From NCBI GenBank assembly GCA_012955965.1, contig JABBZI010000002.1, forward strand, positions 62,001 to 126,000: DNA of 64,000 nucleotides, read 5' to 3'. The position numbers were made by a program, and so were the translations under genes. The DNA comes from Clostridioides difficile (GTDB lineage: Bacteria; Bacillota; Clostridia; Peptostreptococcales; Peptostreptococcaceae). Of this stretch, positions 27,645-38,473 are shown piece after piece; position 1 is the first letter of the stretch; every line of letters starts with the position of its first letter. Under the pieces are notes generated by a model, which saw only the letters and a list, made by a program, of their open reading frames with translations, did no database searches and was not told the origin of the DNA.

Positions 27645-28211
27645 ATGCTAGGTGAAAAGATGAGAAATATAAGAAAAAGCAAGAAAAAAACATTAAGTGA
27701 TGTTTCCAAATTGACAGATTTATCTATAAGTTATATCTCTCAGATAGAAAGAGATGCTATTGAACCATCCTTATCTTCATTGAGAAAAATTGCTGAAGTT
27801 TTAGATACTCCTTTATATATGTTTATGGATGATAATAATACTGATGATTTAGTCATTAGAAAAGAAGATAGAGTTATGATGAAATTTCCAAGAAGTGAAA
27901 TGTTTTATGAGATAGTATCTCCAATGCCAACACCTGAATTTACTCCTTCAAGTTTACTTGTAGAGTTTGAACTTAAACCAGAAAGTGAGGATGCTAAGGA
28001 TTGTATATATCATGCATCAGAGGAAATCATGGTAGTAACAAGTGGTATGATTGATATTTGTATAGGCGAAAAAGTAGTAAGATTAAATACAGGTGATTCA
28101 ACATTTATAAAGGCTAATATACCTCATAAAATCATCAACCCAAGTAAAGATACAATAGCTCGTGGATATGGCGTTATTTCTCCTCCAATTTGGCCCGTAA
28201 AATCCAAATAA
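27645..28211 (+). CDS. XRE-family regulator with C-terminal cupin sensor domain
   Basis: The 188-residue protein starts at the ATG at 27645 after GGAGGT. Residues about 1-60 are an XRE helix-turn-helix (LGEKMRNIRKSKKKTLSD, LSISYISQIERDAIEPSLSSL). Residues about 95-185 are a double-stranded beta-helix cupin (ASEEIMVVTSGMIDICIGEKVVRLNTGDSTFIKANIPHKIIN). Such regulators sense small ligands through the cupin. It is divergent from the epimerase-permease-hydrolase operon, with a shared 349-bp promoter region, so it most likely regulates that operon. Confidence 0.9.
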   Translation: MLGEKMRNIRKSKKKTLSDVSKLTDLSISYISQIERDAIEPSLSSLRKIAEVLDTPLYMFMDDNNTDDLVIRKEDRVMMKFPRSEMFYEIVSPMPTPEFTPSSLLVEFELKPESEDAKDCIYHASEEIMVVTSGMIDICIGEKVVRLNTGDSTFIKANIPHKIINPSKDTIARGYGVISPPIWPVKSK

Positions 28212-28329
28212 ACACTATATAAAATACATACTTTTTATATAAACTTCAAAATAAAAATTAAAAATATTTAAATACTACTTTTATTTTCAAATTGAAGTAT
28301 TTATTTAAATCTATAATCTTTGTCTAAAC

Positions 28330-28388
28330 TAAAAAATAGCTATTTAACTAAACCATCTTAATTATGGTAAATAGTAAATAGCTATTTG
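28330..28388 (-). terminator. Imperfect long hairpin after pxpC
   Basis: AAATAGCTATTTA near 28335 pairs with TAAATAGCTATTT near 28375 and the stem continues imperfectly to ATGG/CCAT. It lies between the converging XRE-cupin gene and pxpC and probably ends one or both transcripts. Confidence 0.55.
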
Positions 28389-28436
28389 TAAATTACGTTT
28401 TAAATTATAATAAGAATTATGTTTATTAAGAATAAA

Positions 28437-29423
28437 TTAAACTGCTATATCATTTAATACTTTTGCTTTGACAACTCTTATATTTTTCATGCTCTTATAA
28501 ATATCTTGAATCTTTTCTTCTTGTTCTCTCAGCAATTTATGTGCTTCATATATATCTACAAATTCAAACTTTACTATATCATTTGGCTTTGCTTGTGCCA
28601 ACTTATACAAATCTACACTTATTACATTTCCTATTTTAGTATAACCACCACTAGTCTGTCTATCAGATAGCATTATAATAGGTTTTCCATGTCCAGGTAC
28701 TTGTATAGCTCCATAAGAAATACCATCAGATATAATGTCTGCTCCATTAAGGTGCTTTATACTCTCTCCATCTAGTCTGCAACCCATTCTATCTATTTCA
28801 TTTGTAACTTTATATTCATTCGACAAAAATTTTTCTACTTCACCTTTAGAAAAAGCATCAAACTGAGGTCCTTTTACAATTCTTAATACTATTTCTGAAC
28901 TATAATTTGGAATGTATTTTGAATTTAATTTTTTATTTATAGTAAAATCTTTTTCCTGAATGAAAGTATTTATATAATCTCCTTTTTTAAGTGCCCTACC
29001 TTCAAAGCCACCAATTTTAGCTCTTGTATAAGTTGATTTACTACCCATTGCCAGTGGAACATCTATTCCTCCAGCTATTGATACATATGCTCTAGCTCCT
29101 GATTTTACACCTCTAAATGATAACACATCACCAGGGTTTATTTGATATGACCTCCAGTTTTGAATCTCTTTTCCATTTATTCTAGCGCCTAAATCTCCCC
29201 CAGTTACTGCTATTTGTGTATATTCATCAAATGTAATTGTAGGGCCCAACATTAGAACTTCTAAAGAAGCTTCATCTTCAGAATTTCCAACTAATATATT
29301 TCCTACTCTATGTGCATACTCATCCATTGCCCCACAACCAGATACACCATATTGTCCATATCCAACTCTACCTCTGTCTTGTATTAATGTTTGGAAACCT
29401 CCTAATTCAACTTTGAATCCCAT
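28437..29423 (-). CDS. pxpC: 5-oxoprolinase subunit C (biotin-dependent carboxyltransferase-like)
   Basis: The 328-residue protein is the KipA/PxpC type: GGFQTLIQDRGRVGYGQYGVSGCGAMDEYAHRVGN at the N-terminus and YGAIQVPGHGKPIIMLSDRQTSGGYTKIGNVISVD near the C-terminus are diagnostic. Together with PxpA and PxpB it makes the ATP-dependent 5-oxoprolinase that opens pyroglutamate to glutamate. I chose the ATG at 29423 (GGGAG 8 bases upstream) rather than the in-frame GTG nine bases earlier. It is the last gene of the pxpA-NRAMP-pxpB-pxpC operon. Confidence 0.92.
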   Translation of the reverse strand: MGFKVELGGFQTLIQDRGRVGYGQYGVSGCGAMDEYAHRVGNILVGNSEDEASLEVLMLGPTITFDEYTQIAVTGGDLGARINGKEIQNWRSYQINPGDVLSFRGVKSGARAYVSIAGGIDVPLAMGSKSTYTRAKIGGFEGRALKKGDYINTFIQEKDFTINKKLNSKYIPNYSSEIVLRIVKGPQFDAFSKGEVEKFLSNEYKVTNEIDRMGCRLDGESIKHLNGADIISDGISYGAIQVPGHGKPIIMLSDRQTSGGYTKIGNVISVDLYKLAQAKPNDIVKFEFVDIYEAHKLLREQEEKIQDIYKSMKNIRVVKAKVLNDIAV

Positions 29424-29452
29424 ATATACCACTCCCTGTACTATAACGATAT

Positions 29453-30148
29453 TTAAATACTCAAATTATTTTTTTCAATTTCTATAAATTCATCTAATGT
29501 TATTGAAACAAATTTTATAAAATCTCCAGCTCTAAGTAAAATTTGTTCTTCTCTATTTTCATCATATAATTTTAAAGGTGTCCTACCAATTATTTGCCAT
29601 CCTCCAGGACTGTCTATAGGATACACCCCTGTCTGAGAACCTGCTATACCAACGCTTCCACCATAAATTTTAGTTCTTGGTACCTCTAGCCTAGGTGTAG
29701 CTATTCTTTCATCCATACCTCCTAGATATGGAAATCCAGGAGTAAATCCCAACATATATATCAAGTACTCTCTACCTGTGTGTATTTTTATAACCTCATC
29801 CACAGTAAGATTATTATGGCTTGCAACATTTTCAATATCTATGCCAAAAACCTTATCATAACATACTGGAATCTCATGTATTTTAGGTTTTGGTAATTCT
29901 ATACTTTCTAAATTATTTTCTATTTTTTTTAAGCTTTCAATTAAACTATCAAAGTCTATTTTTAATGGATTATAACTTATCATAAGTGACCTATATGTTG
30001 GCACCATTTCTGTGACAATCCCTTTAAGATTTGATATTTCTATTGCCCTCATAAATGAAATTACTTTTTTATTTATATCTTCTGATATTTCATTTCCAAA
30101 CTCAGCAACTACTGCTTTATCTCCTGATAGCAAGTATCTAGTTTTCAT
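29453..30148 (-). CDS. pxpB: 5-oxoprolinase subunit B (KipI-like)
   Basis: The 231-residue protein has the KipI/PxpB features: RYLLSGDKAVVAEFGNEI at the start and the signature YLIYMLGFTPGFPYLGGMDERIATPRLEVPRTKIYGGSVGIAG followed by GGWQIIGRTPLKLYD. It forms the carboxyltransferase-like complex with PxpC. The ATG at 30148 has AGAGGTGACA upstream; a longer in-frame start would overlap the transporter gene and lacks a ribosome site. Confidence 0.92.
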   Translation of the reverse strand: MKTRYLLSGDKAVVAEFGNEISEDINKKVISFMRAIEISNLKGIVTEMVPTYRSLMISYNPLKIDFDSLIESLKKIENNLESIELPKPKIHEIPVCYDKVFGIDIENVASHNNLTVDEVIKIHTGREYLIYMLGFTPGFPYLGGMDERIATPRLEVPRTKIYGGSVGIAGSQTGVYPIDSPGGWQIIGRTPLKLYDENREEQILLRAGDFIKFVSITLDEFIEIEKNNLSI

Positions 30149-30167
30149 AAATGTCACCTCTTCTAAA

Positions 30168-31388
30168 TTAAGCAAATAAAGTTCCTAGACTACTAAGAGA
30201 AGTTATTCCTGTATAGGCAGATATTAATACTACTATTACTCCGAATATTAAAAGCCATGTAGGATGTTTGTAATCTCCAACAATATCTTTTCTTTTAGAT
30301 GCTATAAGCATTATTCCTAATGTGATTGGAAGTATTAGTCCATTTAAAGAACCTGCTAAAATTAATAAAGTTGCTGGCTTTCCTATAAACGCCATTATAA
30401 GTGTTGATATTGCTATAAATGCTATTATGAAATACTTTTCATACTTATCTATAAAAGGGTTTAGTGTTTTCAAGAAAGAAACTGATGTATAAGCAGCGCC
30501 TATAACTGATGTAATTGCAGCAGACCATAATACAAGCCCAAAAAATTTGTATCCTATTGCTCCTGCACTAAATTTAAAAGCTGAAGCAGCTGGATTTTCT
30601 GGGTCAAGTTGAAGACCTTTTGAAACTACTGCTAATATTGCTAAAAATAGAAGAACCCTCATCATTGTTGCAACTAATATTCCTAAAAGAGAAGACTTAG
30701 TTATTTCTTTTATATTTTCTTCTCCTGTTATTCCACCATCTATCAGTCTATGTCCTCCAGCAAAAGTTATATAACCTCCAACACTTCCTCCAAGTAGAGT
30801 TATTATTGGGAATATAAGACCTTTTGGATTCTCTGGTTTTACCATTTTTACAACTGCTTCTCCAACAGGAGGATGATTTGATATTGCTACATATCCAACT
30901 ATAATTATCATGCCTAATGCTAAAAACTTAGTTATCTTATCTACTAGAGAATTTGAATTTTTTGACATAAATACAAATATTGCTATCAATCCACTTAATA
31001 CAGTTCCAAGTGTCATATTCATATTAAACATTACATTCATACCAAGTGCAGCTCCACCAACATTTCCTATATTAAAAGCTAATCCTCCAAGAGCTACTAA
31101 AAAAGCAACTAGATAACCTAATCCAGGCACTATTTTATTTGCTATATCTTGTCCTCTAAGCCCTGATACACCAATTACTCTCCATACATTTACTTGAGCT
31201 CCTATGAAAAGAATTGTTGTAATTAAGATTACAAATGAAAAACTCGGTCCAAAATCTTGAGTAAATTGTGCTGTCTGAGTTAAAAAACCAGGTCCAATTG
31301 CTGATGTTGCCATTATAAAAGCAGCTCCTATAAGTGCCCCAACATCTTTTTTATTTTTCGTTTTATCAGTAATATTTTTTGTACTCAT
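30168..31388 (-). CDS. NRAMP-family transporter within the pxp operon
   Basis: The 406-residue protein has about eleven membrane segments with the NRAMP fold. The first helix, SAIGPGFLTQTAQFTQDFG, aligns with the metal-binding DPGN helix of MntH, but DPGN is replaced by a GPGF-type sequence. The matching A-x-x-M of helix 6 is also not obvious (GGSVGGYITFAGG). Loss of the Asp-Asn metal ligands suggests a substrate other than a divalent metal, and its place between pxpA and pxpB suggests pyroglutamate or a related compound. That substrate is inferred from context. Confidence 0.82.
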   Translation of the reverse strand: MSTKNITDKTKNKKDVGALIGAAFIMATSAIGPGFLTQTAQFTQDFGPSFSFVILITTILFIGAQVNVWRVIGVSGLRGQDIANKIVPGLGYLVAFLVALGGLAFNIGNVGGAALGMNVMFNMNMTLGTVLSGLIAIFVFMSKNSNSLVDKITKFLALGMIIIVGYVAISNHPPVGEAVVKMVKPENPKGLIFPIITLLGGSVGGYITFAGGHRLIDGGITGEENIKEITKSSLLGILVATMMRVLLFLAILAVVSKGLQLDPENPAASAFKFSAGAIGYKFFGLVLWSAAITSVIGAAYTSVSFLKTLNPFIDKYEKYFIIAFIAISTLIMAFIGKPATLLILAGSLNGLILPITLGIMLIASKRKDIVGDYKHPTWLLIFGVIVVLISAYTGITSLSSLGTLFA

Positions 31389-31416
31389 ATTTTATCTCCC
31401 CCTCATATTATCAGTC

Positions 31417-32208
31417 TTAAACCATGTTCTCTGATGAACAAGCTTCCATATCTTCTAATGGACAAACTTCTATATTTTCTAATTCAAAGCGTTTTCTTAT
31501 CTCTTTAACAAACTCTATTGCCTTTGGATTATCCCCATGAACACATATAGAGTCAGCTTTGATATGTATAACGTCACCCGTTAAAGTTTCTACAGTTCCT
31601 TCTTTTACCATCTTAACAACTCTATCTATTGCACATTTTGTATCATGTATAACTGCTCCCTCTACACTTCTTGGAACTAAAAATCCATTATTATCATAAG
31701 CTCTATCTGCAAATACTTCATTTGCATACCTAAGCCCAATCTCTTTAGCAGAATTTATCATTTCACTATTGTATAATCCTAAAAGTATGATATCTTTGTT
31801 TACTTCATATATAGCTTCACAAATACCCATAGCTAAATCTTTATCTTTAGCTGCCATATTGTATAAGGCTCCATGTGGTTTTACATGTTGTATGTTACAT
31901 CCATTTGAGCTTGCAAAAGCCATTAAAGCTCCTAATTGGTATTTTGTATAATCTTTAGCTTCTTGCTTAGTTATTTTCATCTCACGTCTTCCAAATCCTA
32001 TTAAATCTAGAAAACCTGGGTGTGCTCCTATTTTCACTCCATTTTCTTTGGCTAGTTTTACTGTTTTATTCATATGATTAGGGTCCCCTGCATGAAACCC
32101 ACAAGCTATATTAGCTGATGAAATATATTTTAAGACTTCTTCATCTAAACCAATGTTATATGCTCCAAAACTTTCTCCTAAATCACTATTTAAATCTACT
32201 TTATACAA
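31417..32208 (-). CDS. pxpA: 5-oxoprolinase subunit A (LamB/YcsF family)
   Basis: The 263-residue protein matches the LamB/YcsF family along its length: [41 protein letters not shown] at the start, [17 protein letters not shown], and [26 protein letters not shown] and [14 protein letters not shown] complete the pattern. PxpA is thought to carry out the ring-opening step of the oxoprolinase complex. It starts at a TTG with GGGGG eight bases upstream and is the first gene of the operon. Its last residues are a short Cys/Glu-rich tail repeating a [14 protein letters not shown] pattern. Confidence 0.92.
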   Translation of the reverse strand: MYKVDLNSDLGESFGAYNIGLDEEVLKYISSANIACGFHAGDPNHMNKTVKLAKENGVKIGAHPGFLDLIGFGRREMKITKQEAKDYTKYQLGALMAFASSNGCNIQHVKPHGALYNMAAKDKDLAMGICEAIYEVNKDIILLGLYNSEMINSAKEIGLRYANEVFADRAYDNNGFLVPRSVEGAVIHDTKCAIDRVVKMVKEGTVETLTGDVIHIKADSICVHGDNPKAIEFVKEIRKRFELENIEVCPLEDMEACSSENMV

Positions 32209-32792
32209 TTTATGACCCCCCTCAGTAACATTTTGATAGAATAAGTAGTTTTTATTTTTAAATTTTGTTTATTTTATATATTGCATGAAATATTTTATTA
32301 CTTTTATTCAATTTTATTTTTATAACTATTTCATTGCATTTTATAATATAATTTTACCATTTGAGGAATATTTTTGCAATTATTTTAATTTCACATTCAT
32401 TTGTATTTCTTTTTCAAAAAATGTTTTTGCCATTTTTTAGTTAATAATTAATCATTTTTGCCTAAAACAAGGACTTCAACTTTCATTTTTAAAGTATTTT
32501 TCAATTTTAACCACTTTATATGCAAGACAGAAGTATTTTTCTTCATTCATTTGTTTATTTCATCTATATAATTATCGTTTCTTGTAAATAAAATATCTTT
32601 ATATTCTTACAAGTAAGTCTTTATATAGTTTTGAGTATAATAAAATCATGTATACTAAATGCATGTTAAAATATTATTTTAAAAAACAGACAATATTTGT
32701 ACATATTGTAGACATACAAACCTATAAATTATACAATAGTATTATTAAGATTATATATTTTTTAACATAAATTTTGTATTGGGGGAAAAACA
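32209..32792. other. Long divergent regulatory region (pxpA / GntR-RCK_C)
   Basis: This 584-bp AT-rich stretch holds no convincing gene. It contains the leader of pxpA, and near the other end an inverted repeat TTTGTA (32696-32701) with TACAAA (32715-32720), 72 bases upstream of the GntR gene. That repeat is a candidate autoregulatory operator. A short spaced repeat of TTTTTGCC (around 32425 and 32456) is also present. Confidence 0.4.
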
Positions 32793-33422
32793 ATGGATAA
32801 AAATTATACGATGCCAATATACCAAAAAATAGCGTTGGATATTGCAAATAAAATATATACAGGTGAAATACAAGAGGATTCAGTATTATTTGGACGTTCT
32901 GTTTTGGCTGGTAAATACAATGTATCTCCAGAAACTATAAGAAGAGCTGTTAAAATTTTAGAGGACATTGGTGTTGTAAAAAGCATAAAGGGTAAGGGTG
33001 TTATTGTATTATCTCCAGACAAAGCTTCTTCTTTTATAAAAAAATATAGAGATATTACAAATATATCATCATACAAATCAACTCTTTATAATTTAATAGA
33101 TACTAAATCTAATTTAGAAAATGAAATATTGGATACTATAAATAAAATTTTAGATTATTCTAACAGACTTGAAATAATAAATCCTTTAGTGCCCGTTCAG
33201 TTCACAATAAATTCTAAATGTAAATATGTTGGACAAACAGCAGCTCAAACTAAATTTTGGCAAAATACAGGTGCTACAATAGTTGCAATTAAAAGAGGTG
33301 AGGAACTTATAATATCTCCTGGCCCGTATATTGAGTTTTTAGATGGTGATATTCTCTTAGTTGTTGGAGACAAACATATTTATAACTCTATACCAATGTT
33401 CTTATATGAAAATGAAAAGTAA
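32793..33422 (+). CDS. GntR-family regulator with C-terminal RCK_C (TrkA-C) domain
   Basis: The 209-residue protein has an N-terminal GntR winged helix (PIYQKIALDIANKIYTGEI, LFGRSVLAGKYNVSPETIRRAVKILEDIGVVKSIKGKGVIV), a helical linker (about residues 80-130), and a C-terminal RCK_C domain (about 130-209). The latter shows the ATIVAIKRGEELIISPGPYIEFLDGDILLVVGD pattern seen in TrkA and potassium-channel subunits. The same pairing occurs in BusR, which binds cyclic di-AMP through RCK_C and controls osmolyte uptake. Cyclic di-AMP sensing is therefore a reasoned guess. The start has GGGGGAA upstream. Confidence 0.85.
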   Translation: MDKNYTMPIYQKIALDIANKIYTGEIQEDSVLFGRSVLAGKYNVSPETIRRAVKILEDIGVVKSIKGKGVIVLSPDKASSFIKKYRDITNISSYKSTLYNLIDTKSNLENEILDTINKILDYSNRLEIINPLVPVQFTINSKCKYVGQTAAQTKFWQNTGATIVAIKRGEELIISPGPYIEFLDGDILLVVGDKHIYNSIPMFLYENEK

Positions 33423-33467
33423 ATTATATAATTTAGTATAATTGTATAAAAGTGTAAGTAAACAATA

Positions 33468-33502
33468 AAAAAGAGCTTCATATTTTGCAGAAAGCTCTTT
33501 TT
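33468..33502. terminator. Bidirectional terminator
   Basis: AAAAAGAGCTT (33468-33478) pairs perfectly with AAGCTCTTTTT (33492-33502). It separates the converging GntR-RCK_C and glpK genes. Confidence 0.8.
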
Positions 33503-33534
33503 AAGTTCAAATAAATTTTGTTTTTGACTAATTT

Positions 33535-35079
<1,545 letters not shown>

Positions 35080-35294
35080 TTAATTTATTAAAAAGAAAAA
35101 TCTAATATTACATATTTAAGTAAATAATCATACTTAAGTACAAATTTAATAGATTAGATACTTCTAATAAGACACTTATTTTATACCATATCTATATAAT
35201 AATATTATACATTATAGCTTACATATTGATTAATAAATTTTAAAGGTTTATAATAAACAGTGTTCATAATAATTTTAATAAAAGAGGTGGTAAT

Positions 35295-35837
35295 ATGCCA
35301 AAGATTTTAGAAAATGTAAAAGAAGATATACTAAAGGTAGCTCGAGACATGATTTTAGAGGAAGACTACTCTAATATTAGCATAAGGAAAATCGCTCAAA
35401 GATGTGGTATAAGTGCAGGTACAGTATATAATTATTTTGATTCAAAACAAGAAATAATAGAATATATCACAAAATCGGAATGGGATTTATTGATAAGGCG
35501 AATTGAATACTCTAACAAAAATACTGAAGATTACATAAAAAAATTAGATATTATTTTTACAGAAATAAGAAATTTTATAAACAAGGTTCATAATATTCAA
35601 TACAATGATTTTTTAAACACTTTTGAGACTAAGAGATTTTTCGAAATGAAAAAGCATAAAGATGATTTTCACGAGCAACTTTCAAATAAAGTATATGAAG
35701 CTTTAGAAAAAGAAATATTTTTTAATAATGATAAATTAGTATGCAACATAATTATTAAAATGTTTTTTTCATACTCAACATATACTCATATAGAATTTAA
35801 AAATTTAAAACCCTATATTGAAAAATTAATACATTAA
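35295..35837 (+). CDS. TetR-family repressor
   Basis: The 180-residue protein has an N-terminal TetR helix-turn-helix (ILKVARDMILEEDYSNISIRKIAQRCGISAGTVYNYFDSKQEIIEYI) and a helical ligand-binding half with little recognisable sequence. The start has AAAGAGGTGG upstream. It ends 13 bases before the MFS transporter gene and is probably co-transcribed with it, so it most likely represses the pair and responds to a transporter substrate. Confidence 0.9.
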   Translation: MPKILENVKEDILKVARDMILEEDYSNISIRKIAQRCGISAGTVYNYFDSKQEIIEYITKSEWDLLIRRIEYSNKNTEDYIKKLDIIFTEIRNFINKVHNIQYNDFLNTFETKRFFEMKKHKDDFHEQLSNKVYEALEKEIFFNNDKLVCNIIIKMFFSYSTYTHIEFKNLKPYIEKLIH

Positions 35838-35850
35838 GGTGGTGTTTACC

Positions 35851-38349
35851 TTGAATTCTAATACTAGTATTCAGAACAAGGATAGCAATCCAAAAATATT
35901 TTTAGTACTTACACTTTATCTTTTAGGTATCTTTATGGGAGCTATTGATACAGGAATAGTGTCACCTGCAAGAACGATTATACAAAATAGTCTTGGAGTA
36001 AATGAAAAAACAGGAATTTGGATGATTACTATATATACATTAACATATGCATCTGTAATCCCTATTTCTGGAAAATTAGCAGATAAAATAGGAAGAAAAT
36101 ATGTATATCTAGTTAGCATATTTCTATTTGGTAGTGGTTCATTAATATGTGGATTATCATCACTATTTTCCAATTTCAATATTTTACTAATTGGCCGTGT
36201 TATTCAGGCAATTGGTGGTGGTGGAATTATGCCTATTGCTACAGCAGAATTTGGAACTACCTTTCCAGAGAATAAAAGAGGTATGGCTTTAGGTTTAGTT
36301 GGAGCAACATATGGTATTGCCAATATTTTAGGTTCAAGTATTGGTAGCACAATTCTAAGTATATTTGGAACTCAAAATTGGAAGTGGCTATTTTTTGTAA
36401 ATCTTCCAATTTGCTTAATCATACTTATTGGTGGAATTATTTGTATTAAAAATAATAAATCTGCATCTACAGAAAAAATAGATAAACTTGGTACATTAAT
36501 GTTAATATGTATAATCGTATCATTATTGTATGGTCTTATGAATATAGACTTTTTTAACTTTACAAACTCTATGCAAGATATATCAGTTTATCCTTACTTA
36601 TTGACGTTTATTATACTTATACCTATTTTTATATTTATTGAAAAGAAAGCTAAAGACCCTATTTTAAACTTTGAATACTTTTTAAACCCAAGAATACTAA
36701 TAGTTCTCATATTATCTTTAATTGTTGGTATTGGAATGATGGGTATGGTATTTGTTCCACAATATGCTGAAAATGCATTAAAGATAAATGCCGGTTCTGG
36801 TGGATATTTTGTGGCAATATTGGGATTATTTGCAGGTGTTGCTGCTCCTTTAAGTGGTAGACTTATTGATAAGTTTGGTGCAAAGAAAATACTATTATTA
36901 GGATTTTCTGTATCCATGATAGGGTCTCTTTATCTGGTATTAATTGCACTAAAAACAAACACAGTATTTAGTGTATGTATAAGTCTAATGTTTATGGGCT
37001 TAGGTATGGGATTTACTATGGGAACTCCTCTAAACTATATGATGTTATCAAATACAAGATTAGAAGAATCTAATTCAGCACTTGCTACATTGTCTCTGAT
37101 ACGCTCAATTGGAACTTCAATTTCTCCAGCTATAATGATTGGCTTTATAGCACATGCAGGGTTATCTGTACAAGATAATATTATGGACTTAGTTGGAAAA
37201 CCATCAACACCTAAAATAGTTCAACTTGAAGAACTTGAAAATATGATAGATGATTTAAAGTCAGACCCTGAAATGGCAAAGAATTTAAAAAATGTTTCTA
37301 TACCAAATATGGATGATACATCAAATATCAACATGGATATGACAGGTGGAAAACTACCAAAATACTTGTTGGATAAGGTCCAGTCAGCAGATACAACCAA
37401 CATTACTAATATCACAAAGGAAATATCAACAACCATGTTTGATGAAAAAGTTCCATCTGTAATTAATAAAATCCAGACAAATGTACAAAAAGGGATAGAT
37501 GGAACACAAAGTGGAATAAATGGTATCGAAGAAGGTGAAAATAAACTAAATAGTGGTATTAAAGGAATTCAAACAGGTATTGACAATATGATAAAAGCTA
37601 GGTCTGGCATTAATCAAGGAATAGATGGTATAAAAAAAGGCATTGATGGTGTTAATAAAGGTATTAAGGGTATGGAACAAGGTCTTGTAAAACAAGATAA
37701 AGTCATAAATGAATTGACAATTGCTTACAATAAAATACCTACTATACCACAAGGAAACACTCCTACTAATAATGAAAATAACTCAAATGACCAAGAACAA
37801 AATAATTCTAGTAATTCTAATCCTGATAATAATAAAAATAATTCTACAGAAAATAAAAATAATAATTCGGGTGAGAATAAACCAGATTTAAACGAAAAAA
37901 AGGAAAGTTTAAACACTCAAATACAACAATTAAAAAAAGCAAGAGCTGAATTAAACACAAAGCTACAGAAAAGTAAAACTCAAAAGAAACAATTGAATAA
38001 AAAACTCAAAACAATGGAAAGTCAAAAAAAGGAACTTCAAAGTAAGTTAAATGATTCTATAAATAAAAAGAAAGACATGGAAAAAGGCCTTGACACTATG
38101 GAACAACAAAAAAAATCACTTCAATCAGTTTTAGCAAAAACACAAGAGGTAAAAACTGAAATACCAAAGGCTTTTGATAAATCAAAATTAGATTATATAA
38201 ATTCTATAGAAAATAATAGAACTAAAATAGAAAACACACTACAATCTACTTTAAACTCAGGATTTAAACAGATGTATATAACAGTATTCTGTATAAATTT
38301 ACTTGCATTCATAATATTGTTATTCTATAAAGAAAATAAAACTAGATAA
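35851..38349 (+). CDS. DHA2-type MFS exporter with a large extracytoplasmic coiled-coil insert
   Basis: The 832-residue protein starts at a TTG with AAGGTGGTG upstream (35836-35844). Residues about 15-430 hold thirteen membrane segments of a 14-helix drug-proton antiporter; GKLADKIGRKYVYL is motif A and LIGRVIQAIGGGGIMPIA resembles motif B. Instead of a short loop before helix 14 there are about 370 residues outside the membrane. These are an Asp/Met-rich stretch, a ladder of GI-x(2-5)-GI repeats (about 545-615), an Asn/Ser-rich linker (about 630-680), and a Lys/Gln/Leu coiled coil (about 680-775). Helix 14 is at the very C-terminus (FCINLLAFIILLFY). The insert could span the wall or bind a partner. 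Confidence 0.85.
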   Translation: MNSNTSIQNKDSNPKIFLVLTLYLLGIFMGAIDTGIVSPARTIIQNSLGVNEKTGIWMITIYTLTYASVIPISGKLADKIGRKYVYLVSIFLFGSGSLICGLSSLFSNFNILLIGRVIQAIGGGGIMPIATAEFGTTFPENKRGMALGLVGATYGIANILGSSIGSTILSIFGTQNWKWLFFVNLPICLIILIGGIICIKNNKSASTEKIDKLGTLMLICIIVSLLYGLMNIDFFNFTNSMQDISVYPYLLTFIILIPIFIFIEKKAKDPILNFEYFLNPRILIVLILSLIVGIGMMGMVFVPQYAENALKINAGSGGYFVAILGLFAGVAAPLSGRLIDKFGAKKILLLGFSVSMIGSLYLVLIALKTNTVFSVCISLMFMGLGMGFTMGTPLNYMMLSNTRLEESNSALATLSLIRSIGTSISPAIMIGFIAHAGLSVQDNIMDLVGKPSTPKIVQLEELENMIDDLKSDPEMAKNLKNVSIPNMDDTSNINMDMTGGKLPKYLLDKVQSADTTNITNITKEISTTMFDEKVPSVINKIQTNVQKGIDGTQSGINGIEEGENKLNSGIKGIQTGIDNMIKARSGINQGIDGIKKGIDGVNKGIKGMEQGLVKQDKVINELTIAYNKIPTIPQGNTPTNNENNSNDQEQNNSSNSNPDNNKNNSTENKNNNSGENKPDLNEKKESLNTQIQQLKKARAELNTKLQKSKTQKKQLNKKLKTMESQKKELQSKLNDSINKKKDMEKGLDTMEQQKKSLQSVLAKTQEVKTEIPKAFDKSKLDYINSIENNRTKIENTLQSTLNSGFKQMYITVFCINLLAFIILLFYKENKTR

Positions 38350-38473
38350 AAGAGTGTTATAGTATTATATTGTAAATTTATCTTATATTTTAAATAAGTT
38401 GTCTTAAATGTTAAATTCATAAGTTTTTTTATTTTAATTAATATAAACTACAATATAATACTATTTCTCTTTT
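38348..38473. repeat. Long inverted repeat downstream of the MFS gene
   Basis: ATAGTATTATATTGTA (38359-38374) is the exact reverse complement of TACAATATAATACTAT (38449-38464). Outer arms AAAAGAG (38348-38354) and CTCTTTT (38467-38473) extend the pairing. The 74-base interior is AT-rich and non-coding. It may be a terminator with a large loop, a structured RNA, or a decayed small mobile element. Confidence 0.6.

Noticed and set aside
30168-31388. Calling the pxp-linked NRAMP gene mntH
   Set aside because: The first-helix metal motif is not DPGN and the gene lies inside the oxoprolinase operon, so a manganese/iron carrier is doubtful.
37221-37916. Several antisense frames opposite the MFS coiled-coil part
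   Set aside because: They are mirror frames of repetitive Lys/Asn/Gln codons (Phe/Leu/Ser-rich), without ribosome sites.
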